Shown: positions 1 to 9,217 of the stretch, piece after piece | How the letters are laid out: each line of letters opens with the position of its first letter | How positions within the stretch are numbered: position 1 is the first letter of the stretch | Position numbers and translations under genes: made by a program | Assembly: GCF_030815585.1 (NCBI RefSeq) | Contig: NZ_JAUSWY010000001.1 | Location: 992,001 to 1,056,000 of the forward strand | Direction of reading: 5' to 3' | DNA: 64,000 bases | Source: Arthrobacter pascens | GTDB taxonomy: Bacteria > Actinomycetota > Actinomycetes > Actinomycetales > Micrococcaceae | Notes under the pieces: generated by a model | Databases searched by the model: none | What the model was told of the DNA's origin: nothing | Seen by the model: only the letters and a program-made list of their open reading frames with translations

Positions 1-2
1 GA

Positions 3-1007
3 ACGGTGTTCCAGGACATCATCTTCACCGGATTGCCCCATGCTCCTGAGCCGGGCACCGAAATCTGGAGCGAGGGCATGGGCAGCTGCCCCGGCGGAGT
101 GGCAAACCAGGCCATCGCCGCGGCCAGGCTGGGCCTCCGGACGGGCTTGGCGGCGGCCTTCGGGGATGACGGCTACGGGGACTACAACTGGAAGATCCTG
201 GCAGGACAGGAACACGTGGACCTCAGCCTCTCGCGCCGCATACCGGGGTGGCACTCGCCGGTCACGGTGTCCCTCAGTGTCCATAACGACCGGTCGCTGG
301 TGACGCACGGACACCCTCCGCCGATGACGTCCTCGGAGCTGATCGGTCCGCCGCCGTCGGCGCTCGCAGGCATCGCTGAACTCGGCACGGAGATTGAGCC
401 GTGGGCCAAGGCGGCCCATCAGGCCGGTGTCAAACTTTTTGGGGACGTGGGCTGGGATCCCAGCGGGGAATGGTCGCCGGTCAGGCTGGAGAACCTGCAG
501 TATTTCCACGCTTTCCTGCCCAACCAGCGGGAGGCCATGGCGTTCACCGGTAAGGACGATCCATGGGCAGCGCTGTACGCCCTGGCGGACCGGGTACCGG
601 TTGCGGTGGTGACGCTCGGCGCCCAAGGTGCCATGGCTGTGGACTCGGAGACGGGGGAGGAGGAGTGGGTGCCGTCGCTGCCTGTCACAGCCTACGATCC
701 CACCGGCGCCGGCGACTGCTTCGATGCGGCCTTCATTGTGGGCAGCCTTGCTGGCTGGCCGCTGGGGAACAGGCTCCGCTTCGCCAATCTCTGCGCCTCG
801 CTGGCAGTGCAGGAAGTAGGCGGTTCGCTGGCAGCACCCGGATGGGGCGACATCGCCGACTGGTGGCAGCGGGCCAACGCCCGGCGTGAGCGCCAGAGCA
901 GCCAGTGGCTCCGCCGCTTCGCCTTCCTGGCCGAGATCGTCCGGGACGTCCCGCTGGCAGCGCAGCGCCGGGCCACGGCCACCATCGCGCATCTGTCTGA
1001 CGCCTAG
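3..1007 (+). CDS. PfkB-family carbohydrate kinase (5'-truncated by window edge)
   Basis: A sugar or nucleoside kinase of the ribokinase/PfkB fold, expected to be cytoplasmic and to phosphorylate a sugar with ATP. The frame is open to the window edge and the first visible residues (VFQDIIFTGLP) correspond to the first strand of the fold, so only about 5-20 N-terminal residues are missing. The GG motif of the first PfkB signature is seen as GGVANQAIAAARLG, and the second signature YDPTGAGDCFDAAF near residue 230 holds the anion hole (GAGD) and the catalytic Asp. About 40 residues extend past the usual C-terminus. The substrate cannot be read from sequence. It is followed by a 127-bp gap with a 13-bp tandem repeat before alr. 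Confidence 0.85.
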   Translation, partial: TVFQDIIFTGLPHAPEPGTEIWSEGMGSCPGGVANQAIAAARLGLRTGLAAAFGDDGYGDYNWKILAGQEHVDLSLSRRIPGWHSPVTVSLSVHNDRSLVTHGHPPPMTSSELIGPPPSALAGIAELGTEIEPWAKAAHQAGVKLFGDVGWDPSGEWSPVRLENLQYFHAFLPNQREAMAFTGKDDPWAALYALADRVPVAVVTLGAQGAMAVDSETGEEEWVPSLPVTAYDPTGAGDCFDAAFIVGSLAGWPLGNRLRFANLCASLAVQEVGGSLAAPGWGDIADWWQRANARRERQSSQWLRRFAFLAEIVRDVPLAAQRRATATIAHLSDA

Positions 1008-1012
1008 TCTCA

Positions 1013-1047
1013 GTTGCCTGCGTCCGTTGCCTGCGTCTGTTGCCTGA
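1013..1047. repeat. 13-bp tandem repeat, about 2.7 copies
   Basis: Units GTTGCCTGCGTCC, GTTGCCTGCGTCT and a partial GTTGCCTGA follow each other directly after the stop codon of the PfkB kinase. No function is evident; it resembles a slippage-prone minisatellite. Confidence 0.7.
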
Positions 1048-1121
1048 CCGGCGGGCCGCTTCCTGGGCATGGCCGCCGGAGACTGGAGCCGGCACGATTA
1101 TCCCGCCCTGACCGCCCGCAC

Positions 1122-1127
1122 TAGAAT
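1122..1127 (+). promoter_or_regulatory. -10 element of leaderless alr
   Basis: TAGAAT lies 7 nt before GTG 1135, so the transcript would begin at the start codon. No Shine-Dalgarno sequence precedes the GTG. Confidence 0.6.
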
Positions 1128-1134
1128 CACTAAC

Positions 1135-2373
1135 GTGACTTACCCCGTAACAACTGGCGACTTCAGCGCGGCCTCAGGAGCGGATCCCCTGTACGAGCGG
1201 TCCGCCGTCATAGACCTGGACGCCATCCGGCATAACGTGCGCCGGCTGGCCGATGCGGCCTCGCCCGCCAAGGTCATGGCCGTGGTGAAGGCCGATGCCT
1301 ACGGACATGGAGCCGTTCCGGTGGCCCGGGCCGCATTGGAAGCCGGCGCGTCGTGGCTGGGGGTGGCCCACATCTCCGAGGCCCTTGCGTTGCGTACCGC
1401 GGGCATCGATGCCCCCCTGCTGGCCTGGCTGCACACGACGGAAAGCAACTTCGGCGCGGCGGTGGCTGCCGGCGTCGACATCGGATGCTCCGGCTGGGAG
1501 CTGGACCGGATTGTGGCAGCCGCCCGTGAACAGGAGCGTCCCGCCAGGATCCATTTGAAGGTGGACACGGGGCTGGGCCGGAACGGCGCAACAATCGAAT
1601 CCTGGGACCAGCTGGTGGGCGAAGCCATGGAGTACCAGGACCAAGGCATCCTGCGGGTGGTGGGCATTTTCTCCCATCTTTCCGTTGCCGACGAACCGCA
1701 GCGCCCCGAAACCGACCAGCAGCTTGCCGCGTTCCGTGAAGTGCTCGCAGTGGCCGAGGACGCCGGCGTGGATCCGGAAGTCCGGCACCTCGCCAACACC
1801 CCGGCCACGCTGTCCCGGCCGGATACGCACTTCGACCTGGTCCGGGTGGGACTGGGCATCTACGGACTTTCGCCTTTTGAGGGCCAGACATCCGCCGAAC
1901 TGGGCCTCCGCCCTGCCATGACCCTGCGCACTCTTGTGTCCCAGTGCAAGGACGTTCCGGCGGGACAGGGTGTTTCTTACGGGCTCCGGTACCACACCAG
2001 AGGCCCCAGCACTCTGGCCCTGATTCCGATGGGCTACGCTGACGGCGTTCCCCGCGTGGCAACGGGCGGGCCCGTGCGGGTGGCCGGCAAGACCTACCCC
2101 ATCGTGGGCCGGATCGCCATGGACCAGATGGTCGTCGACCTCGGCAACATCGGCCCGGCAGCCGCGGGCCTTTTGGGTGCAGAAGCGGAACTGTTCGGCA
2201 GCGGCTCCGACGGCGGCCCCACCGCCGATGACTGGGCACGCGCGGCGGGCACCAACAACTATGAGATTGTGACCAGGATCAGCCCCAGGGTCCCCCGGCG
2301 GTTCATCAACGAGCCTTTCGTGAACAAGTCCCCCGTGAAGAAGCCCACAGTGAACAAGCGGGCAACGCCATGA
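1135..2373 (+). CDS. alr: Alanine racemase
   Basis: A PLP enzyme that interconverts L- and D-alanine for peptidoglycan. The PLP lysine is K52 in AVVKADAYGHG, followed by the usual TIM-barrel sequence; the catalytic tyrosine region GVSYGLRYHT and the substrate-binding MDQMVVDLG segment are present. The length of 412 aa is slightly above the usual 370-390 because of a Lys-rich, low-complexity tail (VNKSPVKKPTVNKRATP). The start is taken at GTG 1135 because of the -10 element 7 nt upstream; an in-frame ATG at 1069 has no support. It heads a tightly overlapped operon; tsaE starts inside the alr stop codon (ATGA). Confidence 0.93.
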   Translation: MTYPVTTGDFSAASGADPLYERSAVIDLDAIRHNVRRLADAASPAKVMAVVKADAYGHGAVPVARAALEAGASWLGVAHISEALALRTAGIDAPLLAWLHTTESNFGAAVAAGVDIGCSGWELDRIVAAAREQERPARIHLKVDTGLGRNGATIESWDQLVGEAMEYQDQGILRVVGIFSHLSVADEPQRPETDQQLAAFREVLAVAEDAGVDPEVRHLANTPATLSRPDTHFDLVRVGLGIYGLSPFEGQTSAELGLRPAMTLRTLVSQCKDVPAGQGVSYGLRYHTRGPSTLALIPMGYADGVPRVATGGPVRVAGKTYPIVGRIAMDQMVVDLGNIGPAAAGLLGAEAELFGSGSDGGPTADDWARAAGTNNYEIVTRISPRVPRRFINEPFVNKSPVKKPTVNKRATP

Positions 2374-2999
2374 GCCTGCCCGCCCAGGCAGACCGGCCCA
2401 ACTGGGAGCTGACGCTTACCGTATCGACGGCGGACCAGACGCATGAACTCGCCGCCGCCTTGGCGAATGCCCTGGAAGCCGGGGACCTGGTGGTGCTCTC
2501 CGGCGAACTGGGGGCAGGAAAGACAACCTTCACCCAGGGGCTGGGAGAGGGCCTGGGCGTGCGCGCCGGAATCATCTCGCCCACCTTCGTCCTGGTGCGC
2601 ATCCACCCGAATCTGCCTGACGGCCCCCGTCCCGGCGGCCCCGACCTGGTGCACGTGGATGCCTACCGGCTTGGGTCGGCGTCGGAGATCGATGACATCG
2701 ACCTTGAGAACACCATGGATTCGTCCGTGACCGTGGTGGAGTGGGGACTGGGTCGTGTGGAGCACCTGAGCGAGAGCCGGCTGGAGGTGGACCTGCACCG
2801 CGCCATCGGCTTGCAGGCTCCGGAAACGGCCGCCGGCACCCCTGGCCCAGGCACCGCAGCCTCCGCAAACCCTGCCTCCGGAACCCTGGATTTTGAGACT
2901 GAGGACGACGACGAACCCCGCACCATCGTGATGCGGGGGTTCGGTCCGCGCTGGAGCGCACGGCCGGCCCTCGGCGGGATTCCCGAAGGGAGCGCCTGA
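2370..2999 (+). CDS. tsaE: tRNA threonylcarbamoyladenosine biosynthesis ATPase TsaE
   Basis: The ATPase partner of TsaB and TsaD in synthesis of t6A37 on ANN-decoding tRNAs. The Walker A motif GELGAGKTTF is near residue 48, followed by the family motif ISPTFVLVR and a VHVDAYRL segment; VVEWG lies about two thirds along. The 209 aa are longer than the E. coli protein (about 153) because of an Ala/Pro/Thr-rich insertion and an acidic stretch near residues 145-190. The ATG overlaps the alr stop, and the TGA overlaps the tsaB start, so translational coupling is likely. Confidence 0.93.
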   Translation: MSLPAQADRPNWELTLTVSTADQTHELAAALANALEAGDLVVLSGELGAGKTTFTQGLGEGLGVRAGIISPTFVLVRIHPNLPDGPRPGGPDLVHVDAYRLGSASEIDDIDLENTMDSSVTVVEWGLGRVEHLSESRLEVDLHRAIGLQAPETAAGTPGPGTAASANPASGTLDFETEDDDEPRTIVMRGFGPRWSARPALGGIPEGSA

Positions 3000-3670
3000 T
3001 GCTCATTCTTGCCATCGACACCTCCGCCGTGGCCAGTGCCGCGTTGGTCTCGGACGACGCACTGGAAGCGGTGGTGGCCAGCTTCTCCACCGAGGACACC
3101 CGCAGCCATGCGGAAGTTCTGGCCCCGGGGATCCAGGACCTCCTGGCCTCGGCAGAGGTCTTCGGCCGAGACATCGACGCGATCGTGACCGGGGTGGGAC
3201 CGGGTCCGTTCACCGGGCTGCGCTCAGGCATCGCCACTGCCCGCACGCTTTCGTTCGTGTGGGACAAGCCCCTGCACGGATTGATGAGCCTGGACGCCGT
3301 TGCCCTGGAGGTAGCGGAGTCCACGGCCGCTGTTTCCGAGTTCCTGGTGGTCACCGATGCCCGGCGGAAAGAGGTCTACTGGGCTCGGTACAGCCTGGCG
3401 GAGGGACAGCTGCCGCAGCTGGAAGACGGTCCGCATGTGGGCTTCGCTGTGGACCTCCCCGACCTGCCGGCGTACGGGGCAGGCGCGGGACTGTACTCCG
3501 ACGTGCTCCGGGCAGACCCAGGGTTCAGCACCGAACAGCCCGATGCCCTCTACCTGGGACAGTTCGCACTGGCGCGGCTGGCGGCCGGCGGGCAGCTGCT
3601 CGACTCAACACCCCTGTACCTGCGGGAATCCGATGCCCAGGTGCCTGGACCGCGGAAGCGCGCCCTGTGA
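2999..3670 (+). CDS. tsaB: tRNA threonylcarbamoyladenosine biosynthesis protein TsaB
   Basis: A non-catalytic ASKHA-fold partner that dimerises with TsaD in the t6A complex. The N-terminus MLILAIDTSAVASAAL and the motif GPGPFTGLRSGIATAR are diagnostic of TsaB/YeaZ. The 223 aa length fits the family. The start ATG shares one base with the tsaE stop (TGATG), and the stop overlaps the GTG of rimI. Confidence 0.93.
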   Translation: MLILAIDTSAVASAALVSDDALEAVVASFSTEDTRSHAEVLAPGIQDLLASAEVFGRDIDAIVTGVGPGPFTGLRSGIATARTLSFVWDKPLHGLMSLDAVALEVAESTAAVSEFLVVTDARRKEVYWARYSLAEGQLPQLEDGPHVGFAVDLPDLPAYGAGAGLYSDVLRADPGFSTEQPDALYLGQFALARLAAGGQLLDSTPLYLRESDAQVPGPRKRAL

Positions 3671-4179
3671 ATACGACGGCGGGGCCGCGCGCGGACGGGG
3701 TCATCCTGCGCGACATGACCGTGGATGATGTGCCCACCGTCAATGCCCTGGAACAGCGCCTGTTCCCGGCTGACGCCTGGCCCCTGCAGATGTTCCTGGA
3801 CGAACTGTCCCAGACAACGACCCGCCGATACTTGGTGGCGGAAACTGACGCCGGGATCGTGGGCTATGCGGGTCTGATGTGCATCGAGCCGATTGCCGAT
3901 GTGCAGACGATCGCCGTGGTCCCAGAATTCGAGGGGCGGGGAATCGGGTCTGCCCTGCTCACGCTGCTCATCGGGGAAGCCCGGCGCCGCGGTGCCGGCG
4001 ACGTCTTGCTGGAGGTCCGCGCGGACAACCCCCGCGCCCAGCAGCTGTACCTACGGTTCGGCTTCGAACAGATTCATATCCGCCGGAAGTATTACCGCGA
4101 CGGCGTTGACGCCCTCATCATGAGGTTACAGCTGACCCGCCCCGCCGGCCTCGGGACAACGAAAGCAGACCAGCCATGA
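3667..4179 (+). CDS. rimI: Ribosomal protein uS18-alanine N-acetyltransferase RimI
   Basis: A GNAT N-acetyltransferase. Acetyl-CoA binding is shown by [15 protein letters not shown] (the Q/RxxGxG/A motif), and [18 protein letters not shown] is typical of RimI, which acetylates the N-terminal Ala of S18. Start GTG 3667 overlaps the tsaB stop (GTGA), giving 170 aa; longer in-frame versions would run back through tsaB. In actinobacteria rimI regularly sits between tsaB and tsaD, as here, and its stop overlaps the tsaD ATG. Confidence 0.9.
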   Translation: MNTTAGPRADGVILRDMTVDDVPTVNALEQRLFPADAWPLQMFLDELSQTTTRRYLVAETDAGIVGYAGLMCIEPIADVQTIAVVPEFEGRGIGSALLTLLIGEARRRGAGDVLLEVRADNPRAQQLYLRFGFEQIHIRRKYYRDGVDALIMRLQLTRPAGLGTTKADQP

Positions 4180-5312
4180 ACCGCTTACAGCCACTGGTCC
4201 TGGGCATCGAATCCTCCTGTGACGAGACCGGCGTGGGGATCGTGCGGGGAACCACGCTCCTCACCAATACGGTGTCCTCCTCCATGGATGAGCACGTGCG
4301 CTTCGGGGGTGTGATCCCTGAGATCGCCTCCCGGGCCCACCTTGACGCATTTGTCCCGACGCTGCGCCAGGCCTTGTCCGACGCCGGCGTGGACCTTGAG
4401 GACATTGACGCTATTGCCGTCACCTCGGGCCCCGGCCTGGCCGGCGCCCTGATGGTGGGGGTCTGTGCAGCGAAGGCCTTGGCCGTCGCCACCGGCAAGC
4501 CGCTGTATGCCATCAACCACCTGGTGGCGCACGTGGGGGTAGGGCTCCTGGACGGACAATCGCCGGCAGGCAAGGACTCCGCCTCAGACCGAAGCGCGGC
4601 CACACACGGCGCGGTTGCCCCGCGCCTCCCGGACAATCTTGGCGCCCTCCTAGTCTCCGGCGGGCACACCGAAATTTTGAAGATCAACCGCATCACCGAC
4701 GACGTGGAGCTGCTTGGTTCCACCATCGACGACGCCGCCGGTGAGGCCTATGACAAGGTGGCCCGCATCCTTGGCCTTGGGTATCCGGGCGGCCCCGCCA
4801 TCGACAGACTGGCCCGGGAAGGCAATCCCAAGGCCATCCGCTTCCCGCGCGGGCTCACTCAACCCAAATACATGGGCACGGCGGAGGAACCGGGGAAACA
4901 CCGCTATGACTGGTCTTTCAGCGGGGTGAAGACTGCCGTGGCGCGGTGCGTGGAGCAGTTTGAGGCCCGAGGTGAGGACGTTCCGGTGGCCGATATTGCC
5001 GCAGCCTTCCAGGAAGCCGTGGTGGACGTGATCACGTCCAAGGCCGTACTGGCCTGCCGGGAGAACGGCATCACCGATGTCCTGCTGGGCGGCGGCGTGG
5101 CGGCCAACTCCAGGCTGCGCGAGCTCACCGGCCAGCGCTGTGCTTCGGCAGGGATAAGGCTTTACGTGCCTCCGCTGGACCTGTGCACGGACAACGGAGC
5201 CATGGTGGCTGCCCTGGGGTCCCAGCTGGTCATGGCGGGGATCGGCCCGAGCGGCATCCGCTTCGCCCCGGATTCTTCGATGCCGGTCACCACCGTCTCC
5301 GCTCCGGCCTGA
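4176..5312 (+). CDS. tsaD: tRNA N6-adenosine threonylcarbamoyltransferase TsaD
   Basis: The catalytic subunit of t6A synthesis, which transfers the threonylcarbamoyl group to A37. The start [17 protein letters not shown], the metal-binding histidines in [11 protein letters not shown], the SGGHTEIL segment and the [12 protein letters not shown] loop are all present. At 378 aa it carries an extra Ser/Ala/Asp-rich insertion of about 30 residues after the histidine motif (near residues 128-148). It is the last gene of the alr-tsaE-tsaB-rimI-tsaD operon; the following 72 bp separate it from a convergent gene. Confidence 0.95.
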   Translation: MNRLQPLVLGIESSCDETGVGIVRGTTLLTNTVSSSMDEHVRFGGVIPEIASRAHLDAFVPTLRQALSDAGVDLEDIDAIAVTSGPGLAGALMVGVCAAKALAVATGKPLYAINHLVAHVGVGLLDGQSPAGKDSASDRSAATHGAVAPRLPDNLGALLVSGGHTEILKINRITDDVELLGSTIDDAAGEAYDKVARILGLGYPGGPAIDRLAREGNPKAIRFPRGLTQPKYMGTAEEPGKHRYDWSFSGVKTAVARCVEQFEARGEDVPVADIAAAFQEAVVDVITSKAVLACRENGITDVLLGGGVAANSRLRELTGQRCASAGIRLYVPPLDLCTDNGAMVAALGSQLVMAGIGPSGIRFAPDSSMPVTTVSAPA

Positions 5313-5384
5313 CTTTTCGCCGTTGCGCTAGCACTCATGGTCCCCAACCGGCGGCAAGGGAACCGTACGTGTTAGGGCAACGGG

Positions 5385-6536
5385 TTAGGCGGTGGGGCCG
5401 TTGCGCATCTGCCTGACGAGGTCCAGCACCACGGCCTGCAGGTCTCCGCCGTGTTCGGCCGCAAGGCGGCGCTGGCGCTGGTAGCCGGCCCCGCGGCGGA
5501 TGATCTTCTCCACGTCGGCGAGTTCGTCCGGGCAGCCGAGTTTCGCTGCCACGGGTTCAAGCCGATTCAGGGTCTCCAGGAGGTTGTCGGTGACCAACTG
5601 CTCCTTGCCCGCCGCATCCAGGATGATGATGGCATCCATGCCGTACCGGGCGGCACGCCACTTGTTCTCCTGGACATGCCAGGGCGGCATGGTGGGAATG
5701 GTTCCGCCGTTGTCCAGCGTGGTGGAAAATTCGTCAACAAGGCACTGGGTCAGGGCAGCAATCGCGCCCACTTCCTCCAGTGTGGCCAGCCCGTCGCAGA
5801 TGCGCATCTCGATGGTGCCCAGGTTCGGAACCGGCCGGATGTCCCAGCGGATTTCTGACAGGGTGTCTATCACTCCGGTGGTGAACATGTCCTGGACGTA
5901 GGATTCGTATTCCTCCCATGACCGGAACTGGAAGGGCAGGCCCGCGGTGGGGAGCTGCTGGAACATCAGGGCCCGGTGCGAGGCGTAGCCGGTGTCTTCG
6001 CCGCCCCAGAACGGGCTGGACGCCGACAGCGACTGGAAGTGGGGGAAGTAGTTGACCAGCCCGTCCAGTACCGGCAGCGCCTTCTCGCGCCTGTCCAGCC
6101 CCACATGGACGTGCACGCCGTAGATCACCATCTGCCGCCCCCACCACTGGGTGCGGTCGATCAGCTTGGCGTAACGGGCCTTGTCAGTCACCGGCTGGAG
6201 CTGCGGCGGGCTGAACGGGTGGCTGCCCGCGCAGAAGACTTCCACGGCCATGGGGTCGGTGATTTCGCGGACGGCGGCCAGTGAACGGTTGAGGTCTTCC
6301 TTCGCTTCTCCGGCGGTTTCGCAGATCCCGGTGACGAGTTCCACCGTGTTGAGCAGAAGTTCCTGCTTGATGTGGGGGTGTTCGTCGTCTTCGTTGAGCT
6401 CCGGGTGCTTGGCGGCGACGCCGCGGAGCACCTCATTGGCCACGGACGCCAGTTCGCCGGTCTGGCCATCAACGAGCGCCAGTTCCCATTCCACGCCAAG
6501 AGTTGATTGCCTCGATGAAGCGAAATCAATCTTCAT
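5385..6536 (-). CDS. Carboxylate-amine ligase, glutamate-cysteine ligase type 2 (YbdK family)
   Basis: Family GCS2 protein with the N-terminal motif STLGVEWELALVD, an ATP/metal-binding core including HVHVGLD and the EMRICD segment, 383 aa as expected. E. coli YbdK has weak gamma-glutamylcysteine ligase activity; actinobacteria make mycothiol rather than glutathione, so the true product here is uncertain and the name should stay generic. Start ATG at 6536 is chosen because AGGGA stands 5 nt upstream; an upstream in-frame start at 6569 lacks a ribosome binding site. It is monocistronic, convergent with tsaD and divergent from the GH3 lipoprotein gene. Confidence 0.88.
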   Translation of the reverse strand: MKIDFASSRQSTLGVEWELALVDGQTGELASVANEVLRGVAAKHPELNEDDEHPHIKQELLLNTVELVTGICETAGEAKEDLNRSLAAVREITDPMAVEVFCAGSHPFSPPQLQPVTDKARYAKLIDRTQWWGRQMVIYGVHVHVGLDRREKALPVLDGLVNYFPHFQSLSASSPFWGGEDTGYASHRALMFQQLPTAGLPFQFRSWEEYESYVQDMFTTGVIDTLSEIRWDIRPVPNLGTIEMRICDGLATLEEVGAIAALTQCLVDEFSTTLDNGGTIPTMPPWHVQENKWRAARYGMDAIIILDAAGKEQLVTDNLLETLNRLEPVAAKLGCPDELADVEKIIRRGAGYQRQRRLAAEHGGDLQAVVLDLVRQMRNGPTA

Positions 6537-6641
6537 GCGTTCCCTAACTGTTCTGTTTCCGTGGCTCACGCCGCTTCCGGCAGGCGGCAGTGGAAGGTGC
6601 CAGCCGGCAGCCGAACGGGTGGTTCAAGTCTAGTGCAGGGG

Positions 6642-6647
6642 TAGCAT
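6642..6647 (+). promoter_or_regulatory. -10 element of leaderless GH3 lipoprotein gene
   Basis: TAGCAT with a 7-nt gap to ATG 6655; no Shine-Dalgarno sequence. Confidence 0.55.
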
Positions 6648-6654
6648 CGTATTG

Positions 6655-8370
6655 ATGGCGTTGTTCTCCCGGACCCGTGACAGTATTCACAAAACCACCC
6701 TTGCCGTGGCTGCGGTATCCGCTGCCGCAGTGCTTGCCGCCTGCAGCGCGCCGCCCGTCCCGGCGCCCCCGTCCTCGAGTTCCGCCGCCGGCACAACACC
6801 CTCGTCGCCAAGCCCGACGCCGGCACCTCCGTCCGCTTCGGCCTCGCCTGACGCCTCACCCAATGATGGAACGCGGGCACTGGGATGGGGACCCGAACAG
6901 CGCGACCAGGACACAGCCGCTGCCGCAGTGGCAGCCATGACCGTGGAAGAGAAGGCCGGGCAGGTGCTGATGCCTTCCTACAGCGGCACTGACCCCGAGG
7001 CCCAGGCAGGCACCATTGAACGCCTGCACCTGGCGGGATCCATCATCATGGGCGAAAACGTTCCCCTCGATGCGCAGAACCAGGTGGATCCGTCAGCCAT
7101 GGCAGCAGTGAATGCCCGGCTGGCACAGGCCGCCCGCGCCGACGGCAGGGGATGGCCCGGGCTCATCGGCGTGGACCAGGAAGGCGGCGTCGTGGCACGC
7201 CTGGGCGCACCTCTGACCGAATGGCCGGCCCCGATGAGCTACGGCGCTGCGGGCAGTGTGCCGCTCACCAAGGACGCCGGCCGTGCCCTTGCCTCGGAGC
7301 TCGCACCACTGGGCTTCAACGTGGACTTCGCGCCGGACACGGACGTCACCATCGGCCCGGCGGATCCCACCATCGGCGCGCGCTCCATGTCCGGCGATCC
7401 GGACGCGGCAGCCCGGCTGGGGGTGGCCTTTTCCCAGGGCATGCAGGAAGCCGGCCTCCTGCCCGCCGTCAAGCATTTCCCAGGACACGGTTCAGTCACC
7501 GTGGATTCGCACCAGAGCCTTCCGGTGCAGCCAGCGGGCGTCGCTGAGCTCAGCGCCCGCGACTGGAAGCCCTTCCAGGCTGCCGTGGCTGCCGGCGCGC
7601 CCATGGTCATGACCGGGCACATCGCCGTTCCCGCGCTGGAACCCGGCGTCCCGGCGTCGTTGTCCCGGCCGACGTATGCTGCGCTGCGCGGAATGGGCTT
7701 CAACGGTGTGGCCGTAACGGACGCCCTCAACATGGGTGCCATCCAGCAGCAGTTCCCCGACGGCACCGCAGCCCCCGCCGCGCTCGCCGCCGGCGCGGAC
7801 CTGCTGCTGATGCCGGCCGACGTCGGGCAGGCACACGCGGCAATCGTCCGGGCAGCGGCGTCGGGCAGCCTGCCCGCAGCACGGCTGGACGAAGCCGCCC
7901 AGCGGGTTGCCACGATGATGATCTGGCGGGGCAGGACAACGCCGCCGGCCGGCTCGGCGCCGGGAAGCGGAAGCCCGCTCTCCGCCCGGGTTTCCGCGGC
8001 CGCCGTCACTGTCCTGGCCGGTCCGTGCAGCGGCCCCATGGTCCAGGGGAGCGTCCGGCTGGCCGGCGGCTCCCCGCAGGACAGGGCCCGGTTCGAGGCC
8101 GCGGCGTCACGGGCAGGGCTCGGGCTGGGAGAAGGGCCCCTCGTCAGCCTGATCGGTTACGGCGGCGCCCCTGCGGGAGGAGATATCGCCGTCGCCTTGG
8201 ACGCTCCGTGGCCGCTGCAGGACTCCACTGCGCCGGTCAAGATGGCGGTGTACGGCCGGAGCCAGGGGGCGTTTGATGCCCTGGCAGCCGTGTTGGCAGG
8301 AAAGGCGACGGCACCGGGGAAGCTGCCCGCCGCCGTCGGAAGTTTCCCGGCGGGGACCGGCTGCCCGTAA
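6655..8370 (+). CDS. GH3 beta-N-acetylhexosaminidase-like lipoprotein
   Basis: A secreted glycoside hydrolase family 3 enzyme, probably a NagZ-like beta-N-acetylglucosaminidase acting on wall or chitin fragments outside the membrane. The N-terminus has a signal peptide ending in the lipobox LAAC (Cys near residue 25), then a Pro/Ser/Ala-rich linker to about residue 80. The NagZ-type His-Asp loop KHFPGHGSVTVDSH is at about 273, and the nucleophile Asp sits in VTDALNMGAI at about 356. About 140 extra C-terminal residues resemble the GH3 C-terminal sandwich. 571 aa from ATG 6655 (the TTG three bases earlier is less likely). It is divergent from the YbdK-type gene. Confidence 0.88.
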   Translation: MALFSRTRDSIHKTTLAVAAVSAAAVLAACSAPPVPAPPSSSSAAGTTPSSPSPTPAPPSASASPDASPNDGTRALGWGPEQRDQDTAAAAVAAMTVEEKAGQVLMPSYSGTDPEAQAGTIERLHLAGSIIMGENVPLDAQNQVDPSAMAAVNARLAQAARADGRGWPGLIGVDQEGGVVARLGAPLTEWPAPMSYGAAGSVPLTKDAGRALASELAPLGFNVDFAPDTDVTIGPADPTIGARSMSGDPDAAARLGVAFSQGMQEAGLLPAVKHFPGHGSVTVDSHQSLPVQPAGVAELSARDWKPFQAAVAAGAPMVMTGHIAVPALEPGVPASLSRPTYAALRGMGFNGVAVTDALNMGAIQQQFPDGTAAPAALAAGADLLLMPADVGQAHAAIVRAAASGSLPAARLDEAAQRVATMMIWRGRTTPPAGSAPGSGSPLSARVSAAAVTVLAGPCSGPMVQGSVRLAGGSPQDRARFEAAASRAGLGLGEGPLVSLIGYGGAPAGGDIAVALDAPWPLQDSTAPVKMAVYGRSQGAFDALAAVLAGKATAPGKLPAAVGSFPAGTGCP

Positions 8371-8386
8371 ACCCGGCGGAACCGCG

Positions 8387-8392
8387 TTTAAT
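8387..8392 (+). promoter_or_regulatory. -10 element of leaderless aroE-like gene
   Basis: TTTAAT ends 6 nt before GTG 8399. Confidence 0.4.
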
Positions 8393-8398
8393 GGACGG

Positions 8399-9217
8399 GT
8401 GCCCATTCTCAATAAAGACATGACCCTCTGCATTTCACTATCGGCCCGGCCCAGCAACAACGGGACCCGATTCCACAACTACCTGTACGACCAGCTGGGA
8501 CTTAACTGGATCTATAAGGCCTTCGCCCCCACGGACCTGGCCCAGGCAATCGCCGGCGTCCGGGGGCTGGGGATCCGCGGCTGCGCGGTGTCCATGCCGT
8601 ACAAGGAGGACGTGATTGCCCTGGTGGATGAAATGGATCCCTCAGCCAAGGCAATCGACTCGGTCAACACGATTGTTAACACCGACGGGCACCTCAAGGC
8701 CTACAACACTGACTACACCGCCATCGAGCAGCTGCTCAAGAGCAATGCCGTGCCGGCTGGCTATTCGGTGCTGGTCCAGGGCGCCGGCGGCATGGCCAAG
8801 GCCACCGTTGCGGCCCTGCGGGACGCAGGGTTCACGGATGTCACGGTCATCGCACGCAACGAGAAAACGGGACGGTCCCTCGCGGAGCAGTACGGGTTCC
8901 GGTGGCGTGCAGTGCTCGACGGCGGGACGGCGGACCTGATCATAAACGTGACACCCATCGGAATGGCGGGAGGGCCGGAATCCGACGCGCTGTCCTTCCC
9001 GCAGGGCACCATCGATGCTGCCAAAGTGGTGTTCGACGTCGTGGCCCTGCCCGCTGAGACGCCCCTCATCAAAGCCGCGCGTGCGGCGGGTAAACCGGTC
9101 ATCACGGGCGCCGAGGTGGCCACCATCCAGGCGCTGGAGCAATTCGTGCTGTACACCGGAGTCCGTCCCAGCCGGGAGCAGGTGCACGCCGCTGAGGAGT
9201 TCATGCGCGCGCAATAA
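8399..9217 (+). CDS. Shikimate 5-dehydrogenase-like protein (AroE paralogue)
   Basis: A Rossmann-fold NAD(P)-dependent dehydrogenase of the shikimate dehydrogenase family. The catalytic Lys is in SMPYKEDV, the second substrate-binding region reads AYNTDYTAI, and NADP binding is seen in GAGGMAKATVAAL. The N-terminal substrate motif reads ISLSARPSNNGTRFHN rather than the usual SxSPxxHN, so this is probably not the housekeeping AroE but a paralogue of unknown specificity. Start GTG 8399 fits a -10 element 6 nt upstream; ATG 8420 is an alternative. 272 aa. Confidence 0.85.
   Translation: MPILNKDMTLCISLSARPSNNGTRFHNYLYDQLGLNWIYKAFAPTDLAQAIAGVRGLGIRGCAVSMPYKEDVIALVDEMDPSAKAIDSVNTIVNTDGHLKAYNTDYTAIEQLLKSNAVPAGYSVLVQGAGGMAKATVAALRDAGFTDVTVIARNEKTGRSLAEQYGFRWRAVLDGGTADLIINVTPIGMAGGPESDALSFPQGTIDAAKVVFDVVALPAETPLIKAARAAGKPVITGAEVATIQALEQFVLYTGVRPSREQVHAAEEFMRAQ

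Noticed and set aside
1069..1134. An upstream ATG start for alr
   Set aside because: The -10 element at 1122-1127 lies inside this extension, so it would not be transcribed.
5326..5336. A CIRCE half-site (CTAGCACTC) after tsaD
   Set aside because: There is no matching second half at the 9-nt spacing.
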